From the NCBI RefSeq assembly GCF_002811245.1, contig NZ_NIVQ01000009.1, positions 85,073-149,072 of the forward strand: a stretch of DNA of 64,000 nucleotides, given 5' to 3'. Of this stretch, positions 20,735-31,698 are shown piece after piece. A program made the translations under genes and the position numbers. The first letter of the stretch is position 1, and each line of letters begins with the position of its first letter. This DNA comes from Vibrio salilacus (GTDB taxonomy: Bacteria > Pseudomonadota > Gammaproteobacteria > Enterobacterales > Vibrionaceae). The notes under the pieces are model-generated. The model was given only the letters and a program-made list of their open reading frames with translations. It ran no database searches and was not told the DNA's origin.

Positions 20735-20759
20735 AAGGGCTGTTTTTCAGCCCTTTTTC
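20735..20759 (+). terminator. Terminator of cysS
   Basis: Stem AAGGGCTG and CAGCCCTT with a TTTTT loop, then a T-tract, just after cysS. Confidence 0.88.
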
Positions 20760-20791
20760 TATTAAATTTTTACTTTGAGGTAGGGCATTTC

Positions 20792-21370
20792 GTGGCTCAG
20801 ATGTACTTCTATTACTCAGCAATGAATGCGGGTAAATCAACCACTCTTCTTCAGTCTTCGTTCAATTATCAAGAACGCGGTATGACACCAGTGATTTTTA
20901 CTGCAGCGCTTGATGATCGTTACGGTATTGGTAAAGTGAGTTCACGGATTGGTTTGCAGTCTGACGCGCATTTGTTTCACCCTGATACCGATCTATATCA
21001 GGAAACTGTCGCACTCAATGACACAGAAAAACGTCACTGTATTTTAGTTGATGAATGTCAATTCTTAAGTAAAGAGCAGGTTTATCAGTTAACAGAAGTC
21101 GTTGATAAACTGCATATCCCAGTATTGTGCTATGGCCTAAGAACCGACTTCCTTGGTGAATTGTTTGAAGGCAGTCGATATTTATTATCTTGGGCTGATA
21201 AGTTAGTTGAATTGAAAACTATCTGCCACTGTGGGCGTAAAGCGAATATGGTGATACGTACTGATGAGAATGGTGTTGCGATTGCTGAAGGTGACCAAGT
21301 TGCCATCGGTGGTAATGACAAATATGTCTCTGTCTGTCGGCAACACTACAAAGAAGCGCTTGGTAAGTAG
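20792..21370 (+). CDS. tdk: Thymidine kinase
   Basis: Type II thymidine kinase of 192 residues that phosphorylates thymidine with ATP in nucleotide salvage. The P-loop is [11 protein letters not shown] near the N-terminus, the aspartate-bearing segment is LVDECQFL, and a C-terminal zinc site is formed by CHCG with later Cys and His. The start is a GTG at 20792 giving [24 protein letters not shown] upstream is a good ribosome binding site. Frames starting earlier run through the cysS terminator and are not real. Confidence 0.95.
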   Translation: MAQMYFYYSAMNAGKSTTLLQSSFNYQERGMTPVIFTAALDDRYGIGKVSSRIGLQSDAHLFHPDTDLYQETVALNDTEKRHCILVDECQFLSKEQVYQLTEVVDKLHIPVLCYGLRTDFLGELFEGSRYLLSWADKLVELKTICHCGRKANMVIRTDENGVAIAEGDQVAIGGNDKYVSVCRQHYKEALGK

Positions 21371-21390
21371 TGCCACTTGTGATTGAAACA

Positions 21391-21417
21391 AAAAACGGAG
21401 CATGAAGCTCCGTTTTT
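21391..21417. terminator. Bidirectional terminator between tdk and infA
   Basis: Perfect 11-bp stem AAAAACGGAGC and GCTCCGTTTTT with loop ATGAA between converging genes, giving T-tracts both ways. Confidence 0.92.
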
Positions 21418-21440
21418 TGTTTGTGTTCGAGAATCAGAGA

Positions 21441-21659
<219 letters not shown>

Positions 21660-21740
21660 TTAATCCTCTTTTAAAAAATGGACAATTTTTAGCGACTTTT
21701 CATGCCGATAAAAATGAATTAAGTAAAGTTGGGCGGTATT

Positions 21741-22439
21741 CTACCCTTGCCAACGCTGATTTACTAGCCTTTGATGACGTTGAAATCGGACTTTATAGTT
21801 CATTGCTGGGCATTCATCAATCTGATAACCCAAATAGAGCCACTGCTTTCCTTGTTGCGAGCAATATTTTGCTTGGTACAAGATGGCTAGGGTTCCTAGT
21901 GAAATCGAGTAGTCGGGATCGAAAAAAGTATAAAAGGCACTGGCGCTGTTCGACAGCATATCGGTGACAGCGATAGCAATCAATTGCTGATCGTCATAGA
22001 GGTGCAAAAACTGGGTATTTAACCAATTACACTGAGCAAACTGAGCAAATTCCCGTCGTTTGGGAGGGTACATTGAGCCGTGACGATGTCGTGCCTCGAT
22101 GTATTTGCTATAAAGATCAAACCAATCGTTGTCCATTTGATCTTTTAATTGCCACGTTATTGAGCGAGCTTTGCTGAGCAAGCGTTTTTGATTACGAGAA
22201 AGAGTCAAGTCGGGGAGCGAAATCCGAATGGCTTGGCAAGCTTGGCAGCGATCGCAATGAGGTTTGTAAATGGTATCTCCGCTTCGACGAAAACCGTTGG
22301 CAAGCAATACCTCATAACTTGATCCGCAATGCATCGCGGGATCGAGAGCAACCGCCACACGCTCCTGACGGTCACTTAAATAGCTGCAAGCATGGCTATC
22401 GGTTAAGCCAATACGGATTTGTTGTAGGTCTGAGCTCAT
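21741..22439 (-). CDS. bpt: Aspartate/glutamate leucyltransferase
   Basis: Transfers leucine from Leu-tRNA to proteins with N-terminal Asp or Glu, marking them for ClpS and ClpAP. The protein has 232 residues with the N-terminal cysteine-rich domain (HACSYLSDRQ, YKPHCDRCQACQAIRI) and the C-terminal acetyltransferase-like domain (YIEARHRHGSMYPP, LYLGYQIDECPAMNYK). I chose the ATG at 22439; a TTG directly before it is unlikely. Six bases separate it from the aat stop, so both are probably one transcript. Confidence 0.95.
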   Translation of the reverse strand: MSSDLQQIRIGLTDSHACSYLSDRQERVAVALDPAMHCGSSYEVLLANGFRRSGDTIYKPHCDRCQACQAIRISLPDLTLSRNQKRLLSKARSITWQLKDQMDNDWFDLYSKYIEARHRHGSMYPPKRREFAQFAQCNWLNTQFLHLYDDQQLIAIAVTDMLSNSASAFYTFFDPDYSISLGTLAILYQAKYCSQQGKQWLYLGYQIDECPAMNYKVRFQRHQRLVNQRWQG

Positions 22440-22445
22440 CAATCT

Positions 22446-23156
22446 TTAGGTCTCGCTCTTTAGCCACTGTTTTGCAAAACAGTTTTCTACTACGCTTTGG
22501 TTCTTAAAGGATAGCAGTGTTTGTAAAAAATCCGATCTTTCCAGTTCGTAAGCGCCTAAAGACTGCAAATGAGAGTTCATGACCTGACAGTCGATAAGTT
22601 GACCATTATGTGTATGAAAGTGTTCACAAAAATACCAAAGTGCAATTTTTGAGGCGTTGGTTTTTAAACTGAACATCGACTCGCCACAAAACAACTGACC
22701 CATTGAGAGACCATATAACCCGCCGATTAACTCGTCATCAAACCAAACCTCGACTGAGTGACAAATTCCAAGTGTAGCCAACTGTTTATAGGCTACACGC
22801 ATCTCTTCATTCAACCATGTTTCATCCTCACTGCGAGTCGAGGCGCAATAGTCAATGACAGCATTCGTTGCATGGTTAATACTGACAGTATATTGGTGCT
22901 TACGTTGAAACTTTTTGAGACTTTTTGCCGCTTTGAAGGTCTTAGGGTTAAACACCGCTCGCGGAGAAGGGCTCCACCATAAAATTGGCTCTCCAGGTCC
23001 ATACCAAGGAAAGATGCCATTTTGATAGGCGAGCTCTATGCGTTGTGGAGTTAGGTCACCACCGACAGCGAGGAGCCCGTTTGGATCGGTTAACGCTTCA
23101 AAGGGAGACGGAAACCAGAGTTGGTCGGAATCAAGTTCAGTAAGATAAAGCGCCAT
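22446..23156 (-). CDS. aat: Leucyl/phenylalanyl-tRNA--protein transferase
   Basis: Adds Leu or Phe to proteins with N-terminal Arg or Lys, the other primary branch of the N-degron pathway. The 236 residues show the family features FPSPFEALTDPNGLLAVGGD, the PWYGPGEPILWWSPSPRAV core and the LYGLSMGQLFCGESMFS motif. It is the first gene of aat-bpt(-infA). Its start is only 20 bases from the divergent glycine-zipper gene, so the two promoters must overlap the opposite coding regions. Confidence 0.96.
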   Translation of the reverse strand: MALYLTELDSDQLWFPSPFEALTDPNGLLAVGGDLTPQRIELAYQNGIFPWYGPGEPILWWSPSPRAVFNPKTFKAAKSLKKFQRKHQYTVSINHATNAVIDYCASTRSEDETWLNEEMRVAYKQLATLGICHSVEVWFDDELIGGLYGLSMGQLFCGESMFSLKTNASKIALWYFCEHFHTHNGQLIDCQVMNSHLQSLGAYELERSDFLQTLLSFKNQSVVENCFAKQWLKSET

Positions 23157-23176
23157 GTTAAGTCGAGGTAACGTGA

Positions 23177-23632
23177 ATGAAGAAGTGGTTGTGGATCATA
23201 TTGGTTTTTCCATTGATTGCCAATGCAGCTTATGAAAGAAATAGCGCCAGGCCCGTCAACCAAGTCGTTTTTGGTCAAGTCGATACGGTCAGGTATATCA
23301 GTGAACAAGAAATTATTAAGTCACGTGCCAATGGTTGGGAAACCTTGCTTGGCGCTGTGATTGGGGGCGTCATTGGTCATCAATTTGGAGGCGGAACCGG
23401 ACGAGAAGTCGCGACGGCGGTTGGCGCAGTTGCGGGCGCAGGAGTGGCACGTCATCATGGCCAACAAGAATACCAAGTAGAGTATCAATTGGTTGAGTTA
23501 TTAATTAACAGTGATGATGGGCAGTTAATTAATGTCATTCAAGATGTTGATAATCAGATGCTTTTCAAACGTGGTGATAAGGTACGCATACTCTATTTTG
23601 ATAATGGTGTGCGGGTTGATAAAGCGTATTAA
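23177..23632 (+). CDS. Glycine-zipper 2TM domain envelope protein
   Basis: Exported protein of 151 residues with a signal peptide (about 1-17, ending IANA) and a glycine-zipper pair at about 57-92 (LLGAVIGGVIGHQFGGGTG, then VGAVAGAGVA), as in SlyB-like 17-kDa antigen proteins. There is no lipobox. The C-terminal part is a beta-rich domain (LINVIQDVDNQMLFKRGD). The start has GAGGTAA upstream. Its role is unknown; relatives sit in the envelope. Confidence 0.8.
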   Translation: MKKWLWIILVFPLIANAAYERNSARPVNQVVFGQVDTVRYISEQEIIKSRANGWETLLGAVIGGVIGHQFGGGTGREVATAVGAVAGAGVARHHGQQEYQVEYQLVELLINSDDGQLINVIQDVDNQMLFKRGDKVRILYFDNGVRVDKAY

Positions 23633-23795
23633 TCTGATCATTAACGCTATCTGCTCTGCGACATAAATATTCAGTCTTAATCGCAGCTTGGCTCTGGTTT
23701 TACGCGTTGTTTTTAGATAGTCTGCAACTACGAAGAATTTTTCATCATTCCATTTAGCATCAGGATAGTGGGATGAGCAAGGACTAACAATTTTA

Positions 23796-25076
23796 ATGGA
23801 AAGCCTTACGTTACAACCTATCAACAAAGTCAATGGTGAGGTTAACTTACCCGGCTCTAAAAGCGTTTCAAATCGTGCCTTATTACTTGCAGCATTAGCG
23901 AATGGCACGACCCGTTTAACCAATTTACTCGACAGCGACGATATTCGTCATATGCTCAACGCACTCACTCAGTTGGGTGTTTCTTACACGCTCTCTCAAG
24001 ACAAAACCGTGTGCGAAGTCGAAGGTCTTGGCAAGCCCTTTACGAGCCCACAGGCGTTAGAGCTATTTCTTGGCAATGCGGGGACGGCGATGCGACCTTT
24101 GGCGGCGGCACTGTGTTTGAGCGATGGTGAATTTGTTCTGACGGGTGAGCCACGTATGAAAGAGCGTCCGATTGGTCATTTAGTGACTGCACTACGTCAA
24201 GCGGGAGCCAAAATCGATTACCTAGAAAATGAAAACTATCCGCCACTTAAGATTTATGGCACCGGTCTTCAGGGCGGGACGGTAGAAATTGATGGTTCGA
24301 TTTCTAGTCAGTTCTTAACTGCATTTCTCATGTCAGCGCCACTTGCTCAAGACGATATCACCATTAAGATCAGCGGTGATTTAGTGTCTAAACCTTATAT
24401 CGACATTACTTTGCATATTATGCAGCAGTTTGGCGTCGAAGTGGAAAATGATAACTATCAGCAGTTTGTTATTCGTAAAGGGCAATCTTATGTTGCACCA
24501 GGCGAGTTTTTAGTCGAAGGCGATGCTTCATCGGCGTCTTACTTTTTGGCCGCTGCGGCAATCAAAGGCGGTGAGATTAAAGTCACAGGTATTGGCAAAA
24601 AAAGCATCCAGGGTGATATTCAGTTTGCCGATGCGCTTGAGAAAATGGGCGCTGAAATAGAGTGGGGTGATGACTATGTTATCTCTCGCGTTGGCGCACT
24701 TAACGCGGTAGATATGGACTTTAATCATATCCCTGATGCGGCGATGACCATTGCTACGACCGCACTGTTTGCTAAAGGTACAACGGCAATTCGTAATGTC
24801 TACAACTGGCGAGTGAAAGAAACCGACCGTTTAGCGGCAATGGCGACAGAACTGCGCAAAGTAGGCGCGGAAGTGGAAGAAGGTGAAGATTATATTATCA
24901 TCATCCCCCCTCAGCAGCTGATTCATGCCGCGATCGACACTTACGATGATCATCGTATGGCAATGTGCTTCTCTCTGGTTGCGTTGAGCGACACCCCAGT
25001 TACGATCAATGACCCTAAATGTACGTCAAAAACGTTCCCAGACTATTTTGATAAGCTGGCAGGGCTGAGCTCATAG
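23796..25076 (+). CDS. aroA: 3-phosphoshikimate 1-carboxyvinyltransferase (EPSP synthase)
   Basis: Sixth step of the shikimate pathway: joins shikimate 3-phosphate and phosphoenolpyruvate. The 426 residues carry [18 protein letters not shown] (20-37), [10 protein letters not shown], the [10 protein letters not shown] segment and DDHRMAM, all typical of class I enzymes. The start gives the usual MESLTLQPI. Ribosome binding is weak (AGGA 13 bases upstream). Confidence 0.97.
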   Translation: MESLTLQPINKVNGEVNLPGSKSVSNRALLLAALANGTTRLTNLLDSDDIRHMLNALTQLGVSYTLSQDKTVCEVEGLGKPFTSPQALELFLGNAGTAMRPLAAALCLSDGEFVLTGEPRMKERPIGHLVTALRQAGAKIDYLENENYPPLKIYGTGLQGGTVEIDGSISSQFLTAFLMSAPLAQDDITIKISGDLVSKPYIDITLHIMQQFGVEVENDNYQQFVIRKGQSYVAPGEFLVEGDASSASYFLAAAAIKGGEIKVTGIGKKSIQGDIQFADALEKMGAEIEWGDDYVISRVGALNAVDMDFNHIPDAAMTIATTALFAKGTTAIRNVYNWRVKETDRLAAMATELRKVGAEVEEGEDYIIIIPPQQLIHAAIDTYDDHRMAMCFSLVALSDTPVTINDPKCTSKTFPDYFDKLAGLSS

Positions 25077-25114
25077 TGAATTGCTGAGCTTTGATCTCAT
25101 ACTCGCAAAAAATG

Positions 25115-25145
25115 AAAGGGTTGACACAGTGTGCAACCCTTTTTC
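25115..25145. terminator. Bidirectional terminator between aroA and yciN
   Basis: Stem AAAGGGTTG and CAACCCTTT with an inner CAC/GTG pair, followed by a T-tract on the plus strand and a fair one on the minus strand. Confidence 0.85.
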
Positions 25146-25149
25146 GATT

Positions 25150-25398
25150 CTATTTTTGGAGGGTAAACTCTTTCGACAAATGGTGGGCTAAGTACTTAAA
25201 CATATTAAATACCGCTGTTGTCTGAATAGTAGGTAAACCTTTGTCATCAATAAAATAGTTACCTTTAAAGACGAGCACGCCCTCTTTTTCCTCGACGCTG
25301 TCCGCGCGCATCCCCTCGATGTAGTCGTCATGTTCTTGAATGAGGTGGTTAGCTATCATCAATAGTTCGTTTTGCGGGATGATTTTTTTCTCGCTCAT
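25150..25398 (-). CDS. yciN: YciN family (DUF2498) protein
   Basis: Small cytoplasmic protein of 82 residues, function unknown. It matches E. coli YciN in the helical start NELLMIANHLIQEHDDY, in GVLVFKGNYFIDDKGLPT and in TTAVFNMFKYLAHHLS. It diverges from topA, as yciN lies next to topA in E. coli. Confidence 0.9.
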   Translation of the reverse strand: MSEKKIIPQNELLMIANHLIQEHDDYIEGMRADSVEEKEGVLVFKGNYFIDDKGLPTIQTTAVFNMFKYLAHHLSKEFTLQK

Positions 25399-25797
25399 AA
25401 AAGTCTTGCCTCATGTTAATAAGCTTCTCACAGGAAGGGTTGTCGTGATTGTAAGGAGTTGCACAGCAAATTCCAATGCAATAGATCAATCGAGTTGACT
25501 TGCGCTAGCGACAGGTTTTGTGACTGATGGCAAAAATCTTTGTGATAGTTTGGCAACTTTTTGCCCTTGACGTTTAGTATGTCCCACTTTCTAGCCCACC
25601 ATTAACACTCAAGCGAACATCAATATCAAATCGACTTGGCGTTTTTGGATACATCGCTGCTTTGTCGAGCAGTCAAGAGAGAATTTTTAAAAAAGAGATT
25701 GATCTTCTTGCATTCTCGCTCGATAGTAAAAAAGAAGCAGAATATTAAGAATGTCGTGCGATAAATTCGCACTCGATAAAGGACACTTGAGTCAATT
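25399..25797. other. yciN-topA divergent intergenic region
   Basis: About 400 bases that must hold promoters for both genes. I see TTGACT and TTGACG boxes near 25495 and 25567, but no -10 box at the right spacing that I would commit to. No open frame with a ribosome binding site was found. Confidence 0.45.
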
Positions 25798-28425
25798 ATG
25801 GGTAAGTCACTGGTTATTGTGGAATCGCCAGCCAAAGCGAAGACCATCAATAAGTATTTAGGTAAGGACTTTATTGTAAAGTCCAGTGTAGGTCACGTAC
25901 GTGATCTGCCGACGGCTGGCCAAAGTACGGGCCAGAAAGCGGCAGCGGTATCCACTAAAGGCTTAAGCGCCGAAGAAAAAGCACGCATTAAGAAAGAAAA
26001 AGATCGTAAATCCTTAATCAAGAAAATGGGAATAGACCCATATCATGGTTGGGAAGCGAACTATCAAATTCTACCCGGAAAAGAAAAAGTTGTCGCCGAG
26101 CTGCAAAAGCTTGCTGAAGACGCGGACCGCGTCTATCTCGCAACCGATTTGGACCGCGAAGGAGAAGCCATCGCTTGGCACCTTCGTGAGATCATCGGTG
26201 GCGATGAAGAGCGATACAAACGAGTAGTCTTTAACGAGATCACCAAAAACGCCATTCAACAAGCGTTTGAGAAACCAGGCGAGTTGAGTATTGATGGTGT
26301 TAATGCACAGCAAGCGCGTCGTTTTATGGATCGCGTTGTGGGCTTTATGGTTTCTCCGCTGCTATGGAAGAAAGTGGCGCGTGGTCTTTCTGCCGGGCGT
26401 GTTCAATCGGTTGCGGTTAAACTGTTGGTTGAGCGTGAGCGTCAAATCAAGGCCTTTGTTCCTGAAGAATTTTGGGATATCCACGCAGACACTAAAACCA
26501 AAGATAAAGCCGATTTTCGTTTACAAGTGGCGCAAAAAGATGGTGTTGCGTTTAAGCCTGTCAATGAAGCTGAAACCCAAGTTGCGACGGCAGTGCTTGA
26601 AAAAGCGCGCTACGAAGTCTGCAAACGAGAGGATCGACCGACTTCAAGCAAGCCTTCGGCCCCTTTTATTACCTCGACATTACAACAAGCCGCGAGTACG
26701 CGTCTTGGCTATGGCGTGAAAAAGACCATGATGTTAGCTCAGCGCCTTTATGAAGCGGGTTACATCACTTACATGCGTACTGACTCAACGAACCTAAGTT
26801 CGGAAGCTGTGGAGACCGTACGCGGCTTCATTGGTGAAGAGTACGGTGATGCTTATTTACCTGCTAAAGCCAATGTTTATGGCAGCAAGCAAGGTGCGCA
26901 AGAAGCGCACGAAGCGATCCGACCTTCTGATGTTGCGGTAACAACGGATGATCTCAATGGAATGGACGCTGACGCACACAAATTGTATGCTTTAATTTGG
27001 AATCAATTTGTTGCCTGTCAAATGACCCCAGCTAAATATGATTCAACCACCGTCAGTGTGAAAGCGGCAGAATACACCTTGAAAGCAAAAGGTCGTATTC
27101 TCAAGTTTGATGGTTGGACTCGCGTTCAACGTCCTCTGGGTAAAAACGAAGATCAAATCCTGCCTGCAGTTCAAGTGGGTGATAGTGTTGATTTGATTAA
27201 GCTCGATCCTAAGCAGCATTTTACTAAGCCGCCAGCACGCTTTACTGAAGCTGCGCTAGTAAAAGAGCTCGAAAAACGTGGTATTGGCCGCCCATCAACC
27301 TACGCATCGATCATCTCTACGATCCAAGACCGTGGATACGTAAAGGTCGATCAGCGTCGTTTTTACGCAGAAAAAATGGGTGAGATTGTTACTGACCGCC
27401 TTGATGGTAGCTTCGACGAGTTGATGAACTATGAGTTCACATCGCGTATGGAAGAAAAGCTCGACCAAATCGCAGAAGGAGAAGCCAACTGGAAGACCGT
27501 CCTTGATGACTTCTTTAAAGACTTCACCTGCGATCTTGAGAAGGCCGAGCTTGACGAAGAACACGGTGGCATGAAGCCAAATAATATCGTCTATACCGAT
27601 ATTGAGTGTCCAACATGTTCGCGTCCAATGGGGATACGTACCGCATCAACTGGCGTATTCTTAGGTTGTTCGGGTTATGCATTGCCACCCAAAGAGCGTT
27701 GTAAGACAACGATCAACCTTGGCGATGAAGATGGCATTATCAATGTGCTTGAAGAAGACGTTGAAACAGCTGCATTGCGCGCGAAGAAACGTTGTCCTAT
27801 CTGTGAAACGGCGATGGATGCTTACCTGATTGATGACAAGCGTAAAATGCATGTTTGTGGTAACAATCCAAACTGTGAAGGCTACGTAGTTGAGCATGGT
27901 GAGTTTAAAGTCAAAGGCTATGATGGCCCAGTTGTCGAGTGTGACAAGTGTGGCAGCGACATGGTGCTGAAAAATGGTCGTTTTGGCAAATACATGGACT
28001 GTACCAGTGAAAGCTGTAAAAACACGCGTAAGATCTTGAAAAACGGTGAAGTGGCTCCGCCTAAGGAAGATCCAGTCCACCTGCCAGAGTTGCCGTGTGA
28101 AAATTCAGATGCGTATTTTGTACTGCGTGATGGTGCGTCAGGTCTGTTCTTAGCCGCGAGTACCTTCCCTAAATCGCGTGAAACACGAGCGCCTCTTGTT
28201 GAAGAGTTGGTCAGATTTAAAGATCGTATTTCACCTAAATTCCATTATCTGACAGATGCGCCACAAAAAGACCCTGATGGTTTGCCAATGGTCGTGCGCT
28301 TTAGTCGCAAGACCAAAGAGAATTACGTGCGTTCTGAAATCGAGGGTAAGCCTTCAGGTTATACCGCGTTATATGTTGATGGTAAGTGGGAAATTACCGA
28401 CAAGCGTAAGAAGAGCGAAAAATAA
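25798..28425 (+). CDS. topA: DNA topoisomerase I
   Basis: Type IA topoisomerase that relaxes negative supercoils. The 875 residues start with the Toprim domain ([12 protein letters not shown], then [17 protein letters not shown]), continue with the catalytic tyrosine in [13 protein letters not shown], and end with several four-cysteine zinc ribbons (CPTCSRP, CPICETA, CDKCGSD) and a basic tail. The length matches proteobacterial TopA. A strong terminator follows. Confidence 0.98.
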   Translation: MGKSLVIVESPAKAKTINKYLGKDFIVKSSVGHVRDLPTAGQSTGQKAAAVSTKGLSAEEKARIKKEKDRKSLIKKMGIDPYHGWEANYQILPGKEKVVAELQKLAEDADRVYLATDLDREGEAIAWHLREIIGGDEERYKRVVFNEITKNAIQQAFEKPGELSIDGVNAQQARRFMDRVVGFMVSPLLWKKVARGLSAGRVQSVAVKLLVERERQIKAFVPEEFWDIHADTKTKDKADFRLQVAQKDGVAFKPVNEAETQVATAVLEKARYEVCKREDRPTSSKPSAPFITSTLQQAASTRLGYGVKKTMMLAQRLYEAGYITYMRTDSTNLSSEAVETVRGFIGEEYGDAYLPAKANVYGSKQGAQEAHEAIRPSDVAVTTDDLNGMDADAHKLYALIWNQFVACQMTPAKYDSTTVSVKAAEYTLKAKGRILKFDGWTRVQRPLGKNEDQILPAVQVGDSVDLIKLDPKQHFTKPPARFTEAALVKELEKRGIGRPSTYASIISTIQDRGYVKVDQRRFYAEKMGEIVTDRLDGSFDELMNYEFTSRMEEKLDQIAEGEANWKTVLDDFFKDFTCDLEKAELDEEHGGMKPNNIVYTDIECPTCSRPMGIRTASTGVFLGCSGYALPPKERCKTTINLGDEDGIINVLEEDVETAALRAKKRCPICETAMDAYLIDDKRKMHVCGNNPNCEGYVVEHGEFKVKGYDGPVVECDKCGSDMVLKNGRFGKYMDCTSESCKNTRKILKNGEVAPPKEDPVHLPELPCENSDAYFVLRDGASGLFLAASTFPKSRETRAPLVEELVRFKDRISPKFHYLTDAPQKDPDGLPMVVRFSRKTKENYVRSEIEGKPSGYTALYVDGKWEITDKRKKSEK

Positions 28426-28444
28426 TTGAATACACCCAATTAAG

Positions 28445-28469
28445 AAGCAGCCGAATGGCTGCTTTTTTT
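28445..28469 (+). terminator. Terminator of topA
   Basis: Stem AAGCAGCC and GGCTGCTT with a GAAT loop and a seven-T tail. Confidence 0.92.
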
Positions 28470-28870
28470 ATAGCAAAACGTTATGACAAGTATGGGAGCG
28501 AGTACAGATTGAGCAGGTCATGCTCCATAAAATCAGTCTGCGAGCTAGATCACTTTAATGTAGGTGAGATGTTATTAACCTGTAGCTATTCGATGATTTT
28601 GTGTGAGCTAACGCAGGGCTCTAAAAAGTAATTAATGTGCGGTCGATAGTACAGCATTTTTTAAATTGTAATCTTAAAGGAATACGATACCTTATAGTAA
28701 ACCTTTTGCATGTCTACCGGGCTTGTTGATCGATGGCTTGATACTGACGTGATATGGCTTAAGCTGGATAGGTCCCTCTCTAAAAATGGGGGACTAAAAA
28801 CGGAATACATTGGTTAATCTCCCCCTCAATAAAGGATTGACCACAAGAAAAATAGAATGGAGAACAATGA
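28470..28870 (+). promoter_or_regulatory. glgC leader region with two competing stems
   Basis: This 400-base gap holds no recognisable gene. Near its end GTCCC (28772-28776) can pair with GGGAC (28790-28794), while GGGGGA (28788-28793) can instead pair with TCCCCC (28820-28825). The two pairings exclude each other, which is compatible with a regulated leader, but neither is followed by a T-tract. AATGGAG precedes the glgC start. Confidence 0.3.
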
Positions 28871-30088
28871 ATGGCTGGAGTTTTGGGAATGATCTTGGCT
28901 GGAGGTGAAGGATCACGCCTTCGACCCCTAACAGAATCTCGTAGTAAACCCTCTGTACCTTTTGGCGGTAGCTACCGTCTTATCGACTTCGCTCTGAATA
29001 ACTTTGTCAATGCTGACTTGATGCGCATTTACGTTCTGACTCAATTTAAATCACAATCTTTGTTCCATCACATGAAAAAGGGTTGGAATATCAGCGGCAT
29101 TACCGACCGTTTTATTGATCCCATTCCTGCTCAGATGCGCACAGGTAAACGCTGGTATGAAGGTACCGCAGACGCTATCTATCAAAATTTACGCTTTATG
29201 GAACTCTCCGAGCCAGAGCAAGTGTGTATTTTTGGTTCAGACCATATTTATAAAATGGATATTAAGCAAATGCTCGATTACCATGCGCAAAAGCAAGCCT
29301 CACTGACAGTCTCGGCTTTGCGTATGCCATTATCAGAAGCCTCAGAGTTTGGCGTGATTGAAGTGGATGAAGAGGGGCGTATGGTCGGCTTTGAAGAAAA
29401 ACCCGCTCAGCCAAAATCGATTCCTGGCGATCCTGATTTTGCCTTGGTTTCTATGGGCAATTACATTTTTGAAGCCCAACGATTATTCGCCGAACTGATT
29501 GAAGATGCTGAGAATCCTGAATCTTCGCACGATTTCGGTAAAGACATTATTCCTAATATGTTTCCTAAAGGTGATGTCTTTGTCTATGACTTTAGCACCA
29601 ATCGCATTACGGGTGAAAAGGAAGAGGTCTATTGGCGTGATGTTGGAACCATTGATGCCTATTGGGGCGCACATATGGATCTGCTTAAGAAAGATGCGCC
29701 GTTTTCTCTCTACAACCGTAAGTGGCCATTACATACCTACTATCCGCCACTGCCACCAGCAACGTTTACCGACTCAGCCAATGGTCGAGTACAAATCATT
29801 GACAGCTTAGTCTGTAGTGGGAGTTATGTGCGGGGATCGCGTATCGAAAAATCGGTGCTAGGTTTTCGCAGCAATATTGCATCAACTTGTGACATCAGTG
29901 AAAGTATCTTGCTAGGTGATGTGAAAGTGGGCGAAGGTTGCGTGTTACGCCGAGTGATTGTCGACAAAGACGCGGATATTGCCCCTGGTACCCAAATTGG
30001 TGTTAATTTGTCGGAAGATAAGAAGCATTTCCATGTTTCTGAAGAGGGTATTGTGGTCATTCCTAAAGGAGCACGAGTTGGCTACTAA
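28871..30088 (+). CDS. glgC: Glucose-1-phosphate adenylyltransferase
   Basis: Makes ADP-glucose, the committed step of bacterial glycogen synthesis. The 405 residues open with the nucleotidyltransferase motif LAGGEGSRLRPLTESRSKPS and include the substrate-binding loop FEEKPAQP and the WRDVGTIDAYW stretch; the C-terminal left-handed helix holds ILLGDVKVG. Activity is normally controlled by sugar phosphates and AMP. The last 11 bases overlap glgA. Confidence 0.96.
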   Translation: MAGVLGMILAGGEGSRLRPLTESRSKPSVPFGGSYRLIDFALNNFVNADLMRIYVLTQFKSQSLFHHMKKGWNISGITDRFIDPIPAQMRTGKRWYEGTADAIYQNLRFMELSEPEQVCIFGSDHIYKMDIKQMLDYHAQKQASLTVSALRMPLSEASEFGVIEVDEEGRMVGFEEKPAQPKSIPGDPDFALVSMGNYIFEAQRLFAELIEDAENPESSHDFGKDIIPNMFPKGDVFVYDFSTNRITGEKEEVYWRDVGTIDAYWGAHMDLLKKDAPFSLYNRKWPLHTYYPPLPPATFTDSANGRVQIIDSLVCSGSYVRGSRIEKSVLGFRSNIASTCDISESILLGDVKVGEGCVLRRVIVDKDADIAPGTQIGVNLSEDKKHFHVSEEGIVVIPKGARVGY

Positions 30089-31538
30089 GAATTTATCGGT
30101 TCTATTTGTAGCGTCAGAAGTTGAAGGGTTAATTAAGAGCGGTGGTTTGGCAGATGTAGCCAAAGCACTGCCTCAGGCGCTGCGTGCACTTCAGCAAGAT
30201 GTTCGTTTGACGTTACCAGCCTATCAGAAGATGGCGCAAGCCGCTGAGGCTGAGGTGATATTAGAAACGCAGTTAGAACATTGGCCACATACAAAATACC
30301 GCGTCAAGCAATTAGAAATTGCTGACGTGCCCGTTTATGCTATCGAATGCGCTCAGTATTTCGATCGGCCTGAAATGTACGCAGAAAACAATCAAGCTTA
30401 TGCCGACAATGGCGAACGCTTCGCGTTTTTCAGCGCAGCCAGTCTTGATATGCTGCCTAAGATTGGTTTTCAAGCCGATATTATTCATGCTAACGATTGG
30501 CATACTGGGTTTGTGCCTTATTTGTTAAAGCATCGTTATGGCGCGACGTCGTTCTTTGCACAAACCAAAAGCGTTATTTCAGTCCACAATGCGGTATTCA
30601 AAGGGGTATTTAGCTACGATGAGTTGCAGTTCCTACCTGAAATGCATACTCGTTTTGCTCCCGATGCTGCGGTTAGTAGTACTCATGTCACCATGTTAAA
30701 GGCGGGGGTGATGAACGCGGACAAAATTAATGCAGTGAGCCCTACTTACGCTCAAGAGCTTACCACCGAGCTAGGTAGTCATGGTATGGCGGTGGAGTTT
30801 CAAAGTCGTGCGCTAGATTTGGTCGGAATTCTTAATGGTTGTGACTATGCAGCCTGGAATCCACAGACTGACCCTTTATTACCCGCTAACTACAAAGCGA
30901 ATCGTCAAAGTATGGTTCGTGGTAAGAAAGCGTGTAAACGCGCGTTGCAGCAGCGTGTAGGATTGCAAGAGCTCGATGTGGCGGTATACGGAATGGTTTG
31001 TCGTTTGACTCACCAAAAAGGGGTGCACTACTTACTGCCTATACTTGAAGACTTTTTGCACAACCAAGTGCAAGTAGTCATTGTTGGTACGGGTGATCCT
31101 GAACTTGCTGCTGCGTTGCGAGAAGTGGCGGACGATTATCCAGCTAAGCTTGCGTTTGTTGAAGCTTACGATAATGAGCTCGCACACTTAGTCGAAGCAG
31201 GCAGTGATTTCTTTGTTATGCCCTCAGAATTTGAGCCCTGTGGACTGAACCAAATATACAGTATGGCTTATGGCACTCTACCTATCGTGCGTGGTGTGGG
31301 GGGATTACGTGATAGTGTTCGCGATTATGATGCCGATCCACTTCAAGCGACGGGATTCATATTTGATGAGCCTTATCCTTTGGCACTATTAGCTAAACTT
31401 CAACGTACTTTGCTACTTTATCTTCAGCAACCGAACGAGCTCAAACGCGTGCAGTTGCATGCAATGGAACAAGATTTTTGTTGGAGAAAATCTGCCAGTC
31501 AATACATCAAACTCTATCAAAGTGCACTAGGCGTATAA
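30078..31538 (+). CDS. glgA: Glycogen synthase
   Basis: ADP-glucose-dependent GT5 glycosyltransferase of 486 residues that elongates alpha-1,4-glucan. The N-terminal ADP-glucose motif KSGGLADV is present (about 21-28), with DWHTGFVP and the C-terminal EPCGLNQIYSMAYGT motif. The start is a TTG at 30078 giving MATKNLSVLFVASEVEG, with AAAGGAGC upstream, inside the end of glgC; earlier in-frame ATGs lie deep in glgC. Confidence 0.94.
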   Translation: MATKNLSVLFVASEVEGLIKSGGLADVAKALPQALRALQQDVRLTLPAYQKMAQAAEAEVILETQLEHWPHTKYRVKQLEIADVPVYAIECAQYFDRPEMYAENNQAYADNGERFAFFSAASLDMLPKIGFQADIIHANDWHTGFVPYLLKHRYGATSFFAQTKSVISVHNAVFKGVFSYDELQFLPEMHTRFAPDAAVSSTHVTMLKAGVMNADKINAVSPTYAQELTTELGSHGMAVEFQSRALDLVGILNGCDYAAWNPQTDPLLPANYKANRQSMVRGKKACKRALQQRVGLQELDVAVYGMVCRLTHQKGVHYLLPILEDFLHNQVQVVIVGTGDPELAAALREVADDYPAKLAFVEAYDNELAHLVEAGSDFFVMPSEFEPCGLNQIYSMAYGTLPIVRGVGGLRDSVRDYDADPLQATGFIFDEPYPLALLAKLQRTLLLYLQQPNELKRVQLHAMEQDFCWRKSASQYIKLYQSALGV

Positions 31539-31549
31539 TGGGTATTCAC

Positions 31550-31577
31550 AAGGCGTCAATACAATATGGCGCCTTTT
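31550..31577 (+). terminator. Terminator of glgCA
   Basis: Stem AAGGCG and CGCCTT with a long AT-rich loop and a T6 tract, just after glgA. Confidence 0.8.
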
Positions 31578-31698
31578 TTGATGACTGTTTACAATTTTCT
31601 CGCTACATCCACCAAGATTTAACGCAAGACGACTCAAATTCGGCTATCTTTGTGGTAATCTCCTAAGCCTACATCAACCTCGTGTATTTGTTTTGACT

